Shown here: positions 1 through 5,118 of the stretch, piece by piece
How the letters are laid out: each line of letters begins with the position of its first letter
How positions within the stretch are numbered: position 1 is the first letter of the stretch
Translations under genes and position numbers: made by a program
The notes under the pieces: model-generated
What the model was told of the DNA's origin: nothing
Database searches by the model: none
Seen by the model: only the letters and a program-made list of their open reading frames with translations
NCBI GenBank assembly: GCA_946533615.1
Contig: CAMNBY010000239.1
Coordinates: 1 to 6,189 of the forward strand
Reading direction: 5' to 3'
Length of the DNA stretch: 6,189 nt
Source: an uncultured Clostridia bacterium
GTDB taxonomy: Bacteria > Bacillota > Clostridia > Oscillospirales > Ruminococcaceae

Positions 1-97
1 GAAGCCGCCTCACAACTGTGTGAGCCGGGTAGTCCTCGCGATACGGTGGGGGTCAGCCGGATAGAGAAAGAGGAAAACGCCCTCACAAGGCACCTCT
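1..97 (-). repeat. Outer inverted repeat, left copy (cut by window edge)
   Basis: Bases 1-22 are the exact reverse complement of 5030-5051, and bases 31-97 are a near-exact reverse complement of 4879-4946. The shared core CCTCGCGATACGGT at 34-47 occurs inverted twice on the right, at 4928-4941 and 5002-5015. A small hairpin, TCACA-ACTG-TGTGA, lies at 10-23. No reading frame here looks like a gene. The repeat starts at the first base of the window, so it probably continues to the left. It looks like a dispersed intergenic element; a function is not evident. Confidence 0.85.
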
Positions 98-126
98 TGC
101 CTCTTGCCTCTCACATCTAACATCTA
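94..126. repeat. Short heptanucleotide tandem repeats
   Basis: CTCTTGC occurs twice in tandem (94-100, 101-107), followed by a degenerate unit, and ACATCTA occurs twice in tandem (113-119, 120-126). Both have a period of seven bases. They sit between the outer repeat and a stretch (127-216) in which I see nothing recognisable. Confidence 0.7.
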
Positions 127-216
127 AAAGCTTACGGTGTGGGCTTTGCGCTCTGCTGTGGGGGCAACACTTCGGGCTTGGTGGGATAAGACAGACCGTC
201 CGCAGGCGGCACGTTC

Positions 217-241
217 ATTGTACATTGTGAATTGTGCATTG
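217..241. repeat. ATTGTRN heptanucleotide tandem repeat
   Basis: Three and a half copies of a seven-base unit, ATTGTAC, ATTGTGA, ATTGTGC and ATTG, follow one another. The period is the same as in the tandem repeats at 94-126. The tract is non-coding and lies just before the REP-like repeat. Confidence 0.7.
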
Positions 242-255
242 AAAAACAGCGCAAG

Positions 256-395
256 CCCTGACGTTCCACTCGGAACAAGCCCTCCTGACGGCTGCACCGC
301 CGCCTCATTCACAAAGTGAAACCGCCTCCCCTCCGGGGAGGCTCACAAGACCCTGCCAAGCGCTCGAATGAAAGCTGGTGGGGGAATTAAAAAAA
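256..395 (-). repeat. REP-like hairpin repeat, left copy L1 (reverse orientation)
   Basis: Read on the minus strand, this stretch matches 3838-3978 along most of its length. It carries a poly-T/AATTCCCCCACC end (395 to about 377), a GCGCTTGGC box, a perfect 8-bp hairpin (GCCTCCCC 324-331, GGGGAGGC 335-342), a GAATGAGGCGGC box, and a second small hairpin GTTCC-ACTC-GGAAC (261-274). In the right-hand copy the loop of the second hairpin is changed but its stem is kept. That pattern suggests the folded form matters. The element is non-coding and resembles REP/BIME-type dispersed repeats. Confidence 0.85.
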
Positions 396-437
396 CTGCC
401 AAGCGCTCGAATGAGGCATGGTGGGGAAATAAAAAAA
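396..437 (-). repeat. Truncated tandem copy of the REP-like repeat (L2)
   Basis: The block CTGCCAAGCGCTCGAATGA at 353-371 is repeated exactly at 396-414. It is followed again by a GGTGGGG...AATAAAAAAA end, giving a period of about 43 bases. This copy lacks the GC-rich hairpin. Its A-run runs directly into the AGGAG ribosome binding site (437-441) of the capsid gene, so the repeat forms the leader of that gene. No convincing -35/-10 pair is visible between 242 and 449. Confidence 0.75.
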
Positions 438-449
438 GGAGATTAAATT

Positions 450-1421
450 ATGTACAATAATATCAAGCTTGACAAATCACTTTATTCTATCACAGGAAAG
501 ACCTTTACTCAGGCGCTGGAGCAGCTCGACCCCAGCGAGAACTACGCAGGCACAGAGCTTGCAGGGCTGGACAGCTTTGAGAGACAGCTCAAGCGCTTCA
601 ACATCAAGGTATCGGGCGAGAACTGCGACAGGGTCGAGAAGTTCTTCGCTTCGAGCGAGAGCGCTGTGCTCTTCCCCGAGTATGTCAGAAGGACTATCAA
701 GGCAGGCATGAACGAAGCCTCTATCCTGCCCGAGATCGTTGCCGCGTCCTCTTATACCGATTCCATTGACTTCCGCGGCCTTACCGTGACCGCAGCGGGC
801 AGCGACATCGTCGATCAGAGCGGCAGCCTGCCCGTGACTGCCGTGAAGCTGGCACAGAACGCAAAGGCTCTCACCAAGTTTGCCCGCAAGCTCTCGTGCA
901 GCTACGAGTCCGTAAGGAAGCAGCGCCTTGAAGCCTTCGGCGTTATCCTGAAGGCTCTCGGCGCTCAGCTCTCGCGCTCTGTAAACGCGCTTGCGGTAAG
1001 CGAGCTTGCCGACGGCGTCACCGAGAGCACGACCGCAGGCAGCAGCATAACCTACGCCGACCTTGCGGAGTTCTGGGCTTCCATGCAGGATCACGACATG
1101 ACAGTTATGCTTTGCAGCCCCGCGCTGATGGCAGACATACTCGCCCTCAGCGAGATGAAATACTGCGTGTCCGACTTCATGGCCTCGGGCAAGGTCAAGA
1201 CACCTTACGGCGTGACGATCATCAAGTCCTCGGCAGTTGAGGAGGGCAAGCTCATCGGCATCGACGCTTCCTGCGCGGCCGAGATGGTCTACGGCACGGA
1301 CGTTGTCGTTGACTTCGACAAGCTCATCTCTACCCAGAACGATGAGATCGCCTGCTCGGTGATCTGCGGCTTCTCAAAGCTCACCGAGGGCGCCGTCAAG
1401 GTGCTGGCACTGGGCGAGTAA
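450..1421 (+). CDS. Phage major capsid protein, HK97-fold type
   Basis: This 323-residue protein is likely the shell-forming subunit of a tailed-phage-type capsid. The start is set by AGGAG at 437-441, eight bases before the ATG. An N-terminal arm (about residues 1-70, including FERQLKRFNIKVSG) leads into SAVLFPEYVRRTIKAGM (71-87) and ILPEIVAASSYTDSIDFRG (92-110), the pattern I associate with capsid proteins of Firmicute phages at the start of the folded domain. A later LCSPALMADIL segment (221-231) and the C-terminal TPYGVTIIKSS...IGIDASCAAEMVYGTDVVVDFDK region (251-291) fit the A and P domains of the HK97 fold. Length is normal for the family and the frame is intact. It contains seven cysteines. 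It is the first gene of a five-gene run whose order (capsid, then small connectors) is typical of phages. An encapsulin is less likely given the N-arm and the downstream genes. The family call rests on pattern recognition, not a search. Confidence 0.85.
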   Translation: MYNNIKLDKSLYSITGKTFTQALEQLDPSENYAGTELAGLDSFERQLKRFNIKVSGENCDRVEKFFASSESAVLFPEYVRRTIKAGMNEASILPEIVAASSYTDSIDFRGLTVTAAGSDIVDQSGSLPVTAVKLAQNAKALTKFARKLSCSYESVRKQRLEAFGVILKALGAQLSRSVNALAVSELADGVTESTTAGSSITYADLAEFWASMQDHDMTVMLCSPALMADILALSEMKYCVSDFMASGKVKTPYGVTIIKSSAVEEGKLIGIDASCAAEMVYGTDVVVDFDKLISTQNDEIACSVICGFSKLTEGAVKVLALGE

Positions 1422-1445
1422 TATCCGAAAAAAGGAGTAACGGTA

Positions 1446-1841
1446 ATGGCAACTATAGACAGAGAAAACATCAAGGCGCTGTTTGCGCGTATGACCTCCG
1501 CCGAGGCGGCTGACAAATACGCCGACCTTGCTGCTGCGGCATATCTCAGGATCTCGGGTCTCACCGTCGCTGCTCCTCTGGACGACAGGCAGGCCGCTGC
1601 GTGCGAATACGCGGCGGCAGCCGATGCCGCCTACAGATATTTCTGCGAGGAGGCTGTGCGCGAGGAGCTTTACATGAGCGAGCTTGGCTCGGTGCGCAGG
1701 GACACGCCCTCCGACCGCAGGACAAAGGCTGCCCGAGCGCTTCGTGACGGCGCTTTTGCAGGCCTTGCGGGCATCATCAGGGACGAGGACTTTGTCTTTG
1801 CCCTGACGGACGAGGCCGCCGAGGGAGGCGCTGCCGAATGA
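1446..1841 (+). CDS. Putative head-tail connector / head completion protein
   Basis: This 131-residue, alanine-rich, mostly helical protein follows the capsid gene after 24 bases. AGGAG at 1433-1437 lies eight bases before the ATG. Residues 1-75 have the spacing of small connector proteins (gp6/gp15-like): short helices carrying AADKYADLAAAAYLRI, a loop with a proline and two aspartates, then ACEYAAAADAAYRYF. The C-terminus is acidic. No transmembrane segment or catalytic motif is visible. In phages, this slot directly after the major capsid gene usually encodes the adaptor that sits under the portal. Position and helical make-up support the call; sequence alone does not prove it. Its stop overlaps the next start (ATGA at 1838-1841), so translation of the two is probably coupled. 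Confidence 0.55.
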   Translation: MATIDRENIKALFARMTSAEAADKYADLAAAAYLRISGLTVAAPLDDRQAAACEYAAAADAAYRYFCEEAVREELYMSELGSVRRDTPSDRRTKAARALRDGAFAGLAGIIRDEDFVFALTDEAAEGGAAE

Positions 1842-2254
1842 CTGACGCTATCAAAAGCCTTTTGCAGGCTGCCGCCGAGGACTCGGGGGTCGTGCTTGCA
1901 GAGGGGATACACGAGGCAGATATGCTGCGCGACAGCGGCAGGCTTTACTGCTGTGCCGCCATTAAAAGCACCGAGAGCCAGCCCCGTATCAACGCTCGGA
2001 ACGGCAGCACCGTGGGCGTTGAGGAAGCGGTCACGGCTGCGCTGAGGTTTTACGGCAGGCGCTGCGGCTACAGCGATCTTCCTGAGCTTGAGGCACGCGC
2101 CGACAGCTTCGTCAGGAGCCTTGCCGTCAGCGGCAGCTGCCTTGCGGTATCCTCGGTAAAGGCCGAGGCCGAGAGGTGCAGCGCTCTCGGAAGGCTCATG
2201 AGCCTGCGGCTGGTGACTCTCAGGCTGCTGACATTATGCACAGAGGAGGAATGA
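1838..2254 (+). CDS. Putative tail-completion / tail-terminator-like protein
   Basis: This 138-residue protein starts at an ATGA overlap with the preceding gene and has GAGGGAGG at 1821-1828, nine bases upstream. I do not recognise a named family with certainty. The layout is an N-terminal helix (MTDAIKSLLQAAAEDSG), a strand containing RLYCCAAIKS, the segment EEAVTAALRFYGRRCGYSDLPELEARADSF (about residues 61-90), and a C-terminal alternating region ending RLMSLRLVTLRLLTL that reads as a beta hairpin. This alpha/beta arrangement and length suit small tail-terminator or neck proteins, which occupy this place in phage operons. It has six cysteines, high for so short a protein. Its stop TGA (2252-2254) overlaps an ATG at 2251. 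Another type of minor structural protein is equally possible. Confidence 0.45.
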   Translation: MTDAIKSLLQAAAEDSGVVLAEGIHEADMLRDSGRLYCCAAIKSTESQPRINARNGSTVGVEEAVTAALRFYGRRCGYSDLPELEARADSFVRSLAVSGSCLAVSSVKAEAERCSALGRLMSLRLVTLRLLTLCTEEE

Positions 2255-2256
2255 CC

Positions 2257-2616
2257 GTGCAGACGACACAGACAACAGCAAAGACTCCGGTCAAGGCCGA
2301 TCTTGGCAGCGGAAGCTTTACGGTCGATGACTACACCGTGACCGAAGAGACCAGAGTCTCCGAGCTTCCGCTGCTGGGCGGCGGCTGTGACAGGCGCATC
2401 ATCGGCTGGGGCAGGGTCTACACGCTGACCGGCAGAGTACTGCCGCAGGACATCTCGTTTTTCGACACGCTCTGCCGCAGCTGTGCGGGCACGGTGCTTA
2501 GCTCGGTAACGATCGCGGGCAGGAGGATAACGAACCTGTTTGTTCCGAAGGCCGAGCTTATCCGCCCTGCGGACAGCCTGTGCGGCAGCTTCAAGATAAT
2601 CCTGCGCGAGCTGTGA
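2257..2616 (+). CDS. Putative small phage tail/baseplate protein
   Basis: I chose the GTG at 2257 (119 residues) because AGAGGAGGA at 2242-2250 is about seven bases from it. The in-frame ATG at 2251 directly abuts that site, and longer forms reach back into the preceding gene. The ATG at 2251 would form an ATGA overlap with the previous stop and remains an alternative. The body is beta-rich: GWGRVYTLTGRVLPQDISFFDTLCRSCAGTVL, then a short strand with RRITNLFVPKAELI, ending SFKIILREL. This sequence of TLTGR strand, helix and turn, hairpin, and closing F-x-I-x-L-R-E strand resembles small tail-initiator or baseplate proteins that cap the tail tube next to the hub. A tail tube subunit is less likely because it is short. 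The role is inferred from shape and from the hub gene 31 bases downstream. Confidence 0.5.
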   Translation: MQTTQTTAKTPVKADLGSGSFTVDDYTVTEETRVSELPLLGGGCDRRIIGWGRVYTLTGRVLPQDISFFDTLCRSCAGTVLSSVTIAGRRITNLFVPKAELIRPADSLCGSFKIILREL

Positions 2617-2647
2617 GCCCGAGATAAAAAACAAGGAGAGGACAGAA

Positions 2648-3580
2648 ATGACAGACCCTACACCAAGCATAAGCATTCTTTTCAGGCTGACGGACGGCAC
2701 CTCGTTCAGCTGCGGCGAGATCGTATCAGTGGCTTTCTCGAAGAACCGCTATCAGCCCTGCACTGAGATGAGCGCCGTGGTGCTCTGCTCACGCAGGTCG
2801 GCGGACATTGCGAGGGTGCATCTGTATATCGGCTCGAAGCTGGTACACGACGGTGTGTTTGAATACGCCCGCCGCGAATACAAGGACGGCAGGGCGCTGA
2901 TGCACTTCCGTTCGCGCGGATTCACGGTGATGCTGGCTCAGAACGAGCCCGTCCCGGGAATGAACTACGACATGGATCTTGCAAAGCTGGGAAGGATAAA
3001 CACCCGGATACCAAACGTAACGTATCAAAGCGGCACGGCCGAGGTGAACTACATCTATGTTAAGGAGCGCTCGACTATCTGGGACGCAGTCGGAGCATAT
3101 TCAATGAAGGCCTACGGCACGCAGCCCTTTATTTACGGAACGAACACGGTAAGGGTGACAAAGCCCTCGGCTCAGCCCGTGGCGATTCCGGCGGACAGGG
3201 TCGTCACCTGCGGAGACAGCACCGACCGCCGCTCGATGCTCTCCACGGTCTATTTTCAGGACATGGACGAGACCTACCCTTACACAATGACATCTCAGGC
3301 TGCCGAGCAGCTTGGCATTATACGCCAGCGCTACTATCCCTTTGACCGCCAGTGGTTAGTTGACACAGACAAGGGCATGAGGCTGAAGCTTGCGACCTCT
3401 GCAAGGCGCTGCGATGCCGATTTCGTCAGCTACATCGGGTACAGCGGAGAGGATCTTTTCACGCCGTTCTCCGCTGACTGCGGCGCGTTCGCGATAAGCG
3501 GCGAGGTACACGACCTTTCCGTTAGTGCCGAGGACGGCAGGGTGGTCACGACCCTGACCGCCTACAGCGACACTTTCTGA
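2648..3580 (+). CDS. Phage tail hub / late-control protein D-like protein
   Basis: This 310-residue protein starts at an ATG with AGGAG at 2634-2638, nine bases upstream. The N-terminal half is beta-rich with a first barrel (about residues 7-95) containing VHLYIGSKLVHDGVFEY. Next comes SRGFTVMLAQNEPVPGMNYDM (89-109), close to the RG-x-x-x-x-LL-x-NE-x-x-P signature of XkdQ/YqbQ and gpD-type hubs. KERSTIWDAVGAYSMKAYGTQPFIYGTNTVRV (139-170) matches the helix plus strand of the hub domain that follows. The C-terminus is again beta. Hubs of this class form the trimeric ring joining tail tube and spike in contractile and some siphophage tails. No lysozyme or peptidase domain is fused to it and no spike gene follows. 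The operon ends here, and a separate promoter starts eight bases after the stop. The hub fold is likely; the exact subtype is not. Confidence 0.65.
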   Translation: MTDPTPSISILFRLTDGTSFSCGEIVSVAFSKNRYQPCTEMSAVVLCSRRSADIARVHLYIGSKLVHDGVFEYARREYKDGRALMHFRSRGFTVMLAQNEPVPGMNYDMDLAKLGRINTRIPNVTYQSGTAEVNYIYVKERSTIWDAVGAYSMKAYGTQPFIYGTNTVRVTKPSAQPVAIPADRVVTCGDSTDRRSMLSTVYFQDMDETYPYTMTSQAAEQLGIIRQRYYPFDRQWLVDTDKGMRLKLATSARRCDADFVSYIGYSGEDLFTPFSADCGAFAISGEVHDLSVSAEDGRVVTTLTAYSDTF

Positions 3581-3587
3581 GCGGCAC

Positions 3588-3616
3588 TTGACAAAGCCCG
3601 CCTGCCCTGCTATAAT
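3588..3616 (+). promoter_or_regulatory. Near-perfect extended -10 sigma-A promoter
   Basis: TTGACA at 3588-3593 and TATAAT at 3611-3616 are separated by exactly 17 bases, and TGC (3608-3610) supplies the TGn extended -10 element. Transcription should start near 3622-3624. The -35 box begins only eight bases after the hub gene stop. No protein start with a ribosome binding site follows before the terminator at 3669-3736, so the promoter appears dedicated to a short RNA. Confidence 0.85.
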
Positions 3617-3622
3617 AAAACA

Positions 3623-3736
3623 GACAAAACAATATCGCACTGCCACCGGGTAGGAATGGTAAAATCATTCGATACACATCGTTAGGTCAGCGCCTGCATC
3701 CGCAGGCCCGAAGATGTGTATCGATTTTTTCTTTTT
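3623..3736 (+). ncRNA. Putative small structured RNA of about 110 nt
   Basis: A consensus promoter (3588-3616) and a strong intrinsic terminator bracket a short transcript with no coding potential. Visible folds are a hairpin GAATG (3654-3658) with CATTC (3666-3670), a perfect 12-bp stem pairing 3669-3680 with 3713-3724, and inside it a second hairpin GCCTGC-ATCC-GCAGGC (3692-3707). The two stems are separated by an asymmetric internal loop (11 bases on the left, 5 on the right). CGGG at 3647-3650 could pair with CCCG at 3707-3710 as a pseudoknot; this is speculative. I do not recognise the family: it is too short for 6S RNA or tmRNA, and the SRP RNA core motif is absent. Its place right behind a virion cassette makes a role with that cassette possible, but a host regulatory RNA is equally possible. 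Confidence 0.65.
3669..3736 (+). terminator. Rho-independent terminator of the small RNA
   Basis: The 12-bp stem TCGATACACATC (3669-3680) / GATGTGTATCGA (3713-3724) has no mismatch and is followed by TTTTTTCTTTTT (3725-3736). The stem contains an inner hairpin. It ends the small RNA and also stops read-through from the five-gene operon. The T-run merges with the first base run of the following repeat. Confidence 0.85.
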
Positions 3737-3837
3737 AACTCCCCCACCGTTTTTCAATTCTGCGCTTGGCATAGCTTTGCGAGGCCTCCCCGGAGGGGAG
3801 GCAGTTTCACTTCGCGAATGAGGCGGCGGTGCAGCCG
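3733..3837 (+). repeat. REP-like hairpin repeat, right copy R1
   Basis: The copy starts at the T-run/AACTCCCCCACC end and carries the GCGCTTGGC box, the 8-bp hairpin GCCTCCCC (3784-3791) / GGGGAGGC (3795-3802), then TTCACTTCGCGAATGAGGCGGCGG. It lies in the opposite orientation to the copies at 256-437, so the operon and the small RNA are enclosed between the poly-A and poly-T ends of inverted copies. An open reading frame runs through R1 and R2, but it only translates the repeat. Confidence 0.85.
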
Positions 3838-3978
3838 TTTTTTTAACTCCCCCACCGTTTTTCGATCGGGCGCTTGGCGGAGCTTTGCGAGGCCTCCCCG
3901 GAGGGGAGGCAGTTTCATTTCGCGAATGAGGCGGCGTCCTTGCCGTTGGGGTACCTTGTTCCGGGTGGAACGTTAGGG
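3838..3978 (+). repeat. REP-like hairpin repeat, right copy R2 (longest)
   Basis: This is a tandem copy of R1, 108 bases downstream as measured at the hairpin (GCCTCCCC 3892-3899, GGGGAGGC 3903-3910). It extends further than R1, through the GTTCC-GGGT-GGAAC hairpin near 3959-3972, and is the best inverted match to 256-395. Confidence 0.85.
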
Positions 3979-4010
3979 GTCGTGTGAAATTTTGTTTGCT
4001 CCCACACAGA

Positions 4011-4100
4011 GCGTTTTTTAATTCCCCCATCGGCTTTCGATCGGGCGCTTGGCGGAGCTTTGTGAGGCCTCCCCGGAGGAGAGGCAGGTGCCTGCGGATC
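4011..4100 (+). repeat. REP-like hairpin repeat, right copy R3 (partial)
   Basis: The third copy begins with a T-run and AATTCCCCCATCGG, then the GCGCTTGGCGGAGCTTTG box and the hairpin GCCTCCCC (4067-4074) with GGAGAGGC (4078-4085), one base changed from the other copies. It ends about 35 bases before the pnuC start and therefore forms part of the pnuC leader. Between R2 and R3 (3979-4010) I see nothing further. No clear promoter for pnuC is visible in 3979-4133. Confidence 0.8.
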
Positions 4101-4133
4101 GGCGTTGGAAATGACGGGCAGAAAGGAGAGCTT

Positions 4134-4814
4134 ATGAAAATATTCAGCAAAACGGAGCTGGCGCTCTGGGCGGCATCGGTGGCTGCCATACTCGCGAGCC
4201 TTGCGGTCTTCGGCGGGGGCGGCGTCCTGACGGCATTGGCTTCCGTGATCGGTGTGACGTCGCTGATGCTCAACGCAAAGGCGAACCCGGCAGGGCAGGC
4301 GCTGATGGTGGTGTTCTCACTGCTTTACGGCTATATCTCCTACGGCAGCCGCTATTACGGCGAGATGATGACCTACCTTGGGATGACGGCGCCGATGGCG
4401 GCGGCTGCGCTGGTCTCGTGGCTCAGACACCCTAGCAGCAGAGGCCGCAGCGAGACGGCCGTCGGAGAGGTCGGCGGGAGAGAGGCGGCATTCATGCTGC
4501 TGCTTACTGCGGCGGTGACGGCTCTGTTCGGCTATGTGCTGGCGCTGCTCGGGACGAGGTATCTGCCCGTGAGCACCTTGTCGGTTGCCACGAGCTTTGC
4601 GGCTGTGTACCTTACGGCCAGACGCAGCCCGTTTTTTGCGCTGGTCTACGCGATGAACGACGTGGTGCTGATCGTGCTCTGGAGCCTTGCGGCGATGGAC
4701 GAAAGGAGCTGTGTCTCGGTGGTGGTGTGCTTTGCGGCCTTCCTCTGCGGCGACGTTTACGGGTTCCTGAACTGGCGCAGGATCAAAAAGCGCCAAAGCG
4801 AAGAAGCCGCCTGA
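4134..4814 (+). CDS. pnuC: Nicotinamide riboside transporter PnuC
   Basis: This 226-residue inner-membrane protein of the PnuC family takes up nicotinamide riboside by facilitated diffusion, feeding NAD synthesis once the substrate is phosphorylated inside. The ATG at 4134 follows AAGGAGAG with normal spacing; the frame stays open upstream to 3984, but that part only translates the repeat. Hydrophobic segments lie near residues 9-26, 30-47, 55-71, 83-96, 117-138, 142-160, 164-186 and 188-208. Family marks are YGYISYGSRYYGEM (65-78), a conserved central stretch in Gram-positive PnuC proteins, AMNDVVLIVLW near 170-180, and the C-terminal DVYGFLNWRR (about 207-216). A basic tail, KKRQ, ends it. 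Length is normal for the family. It is alone between two repeat-rich gaps, with no NAD gene beside it in the window. I could not identify an NAD-responsive riboswitch upstream. Confidence 0.92.
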   Translation: MKIFSKTELALWAASVAAILASLAVFGGGGVLTALASVIGVTSLMLNAKANPAGQALMVVFSLLYGYISYGSRYYGEMMTYLGMTAPMAAAALVSWLRHPSSRGRSETAVGEVGGREAAFMLLLTAAVTALFGYVLALLGTRYLPVSTLSVATSFAAVYLTARRSPFFALVYAMNDVVLIVLWSLAAMDERSCVSVVVCFAAFLCGDVYGFLNWRRIKKRQSEEAA

Positions 4815-4878
4815 CCTGCTTTGCAATTTTCTTTTGGCAAAAATTCACCGCGAAGGAGCGGTCGAGCGGTCAGCGGTC
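4815..4878. other. Gap after pnuC with no recognised feature
   Basis: The first 64 bases after the pnuC stop contain an AT-rich stretch (TTTGCAATTTTCTTTTGGCAAAAA) and a short repeat (GCGGTCAGCGGTCAG). The potential TTGC/GCAA pairing is too weak to call a terminator. The whole gap to serC (4815-5287) has no gene: its remaining content is the outer repeat (4879-5057), a terminator-like hairpin (5137-5173) and the serC promoter and leader. Confidence 0.5.
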
Positions 4879-5057
4879 AGAGGTGCCTTGTGAGGGCTTT
4901 TCCTTTTTCTCTATCCGGCTGACCCCCACCGTATCGCGAGGACTATCCGGCACACTTCGCTGTTGTGAACGAGCTTGCGAGTGCTCACGCGGACTAAAAA
5001 AACCGTATCGCGAGGGAGCCCCGGCACATCACACAGTTGTGAGGCGGCTTCGCCGCC
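4879..5057 (+). repeat. Outer inverted repeat, right copy
   Basis: 4879-4946 is the near-exact reverse complement of 31-97, and 5030-5051 the exact reverse complement of 1-22. Between them is an extra stretch with a second ACCGTATCGCGAGG (5002-5015) and two CTCACGCGG boxes (one near 4984, one near 5060). The right copy is therefore longer than the left, as if one unit had been duplicated or the left copy had lost its middle. GGCGGC-TTC-GCCGCC (5043-5057) forms a 6-bp hairpin without a T-run. No gene is present. Confidence 0.85.
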
Positions 5058-5118
5058 GCTCACGCGGCCCCAAAAAAGAAATTTATAAAAAGTTTACAAA
5101 GAGGGGCAGCAGCGTGCT

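Noticed and set aside
10..23. CRP-like palindrome TCACA-ACTG-TGTGA
   Set aside because: The half-sites are in the reverse order of a CRP site (TGTGA-N6-TCACA) and belong to the repeat.
477..1094. 205-residue open frame on the minus strand opposite the capsid gene
   Set aside because: It mirrors the capsid codon pattern, lacks a ribosome binding site and family motifs, and the plus-strand gene is clearly real.
450..1421. Encapsulin nanocompartment instead of a phage capsid
   Set aside because: The protein has a long phage-type N-terminal arm and is followed by connector-like and hub-like genes; no cargo enzyme is next to it.
2068..2700. 210-residue minus-strand frame
   Set aside because: It spans three plus-strand genes with good starts, and its composition looks like shadow coding.
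3733..4100. Possible CRISPR array or other regularly spaced repeat
   Set aside because: The units are about 100-140 bases with unequal spacing (108 and 175 bases), occur inverted elsewhere, and have no spacers.
3979..4133. NAD-sensing (pnuC-type) riboswitch upstream of pnuC
   Set aside because: The leader is made of the REP-like repeat, and I could not find a compact conserved aptamer pattern.
3665..4273. Long open frames through the repeat block on both strands (minus 3665-4273, plus 3716-3976)
   Set aside because: They only translate the REP-like repeats: the protein repeats itself (for example RPPRRGGSF) and no start signal is present.
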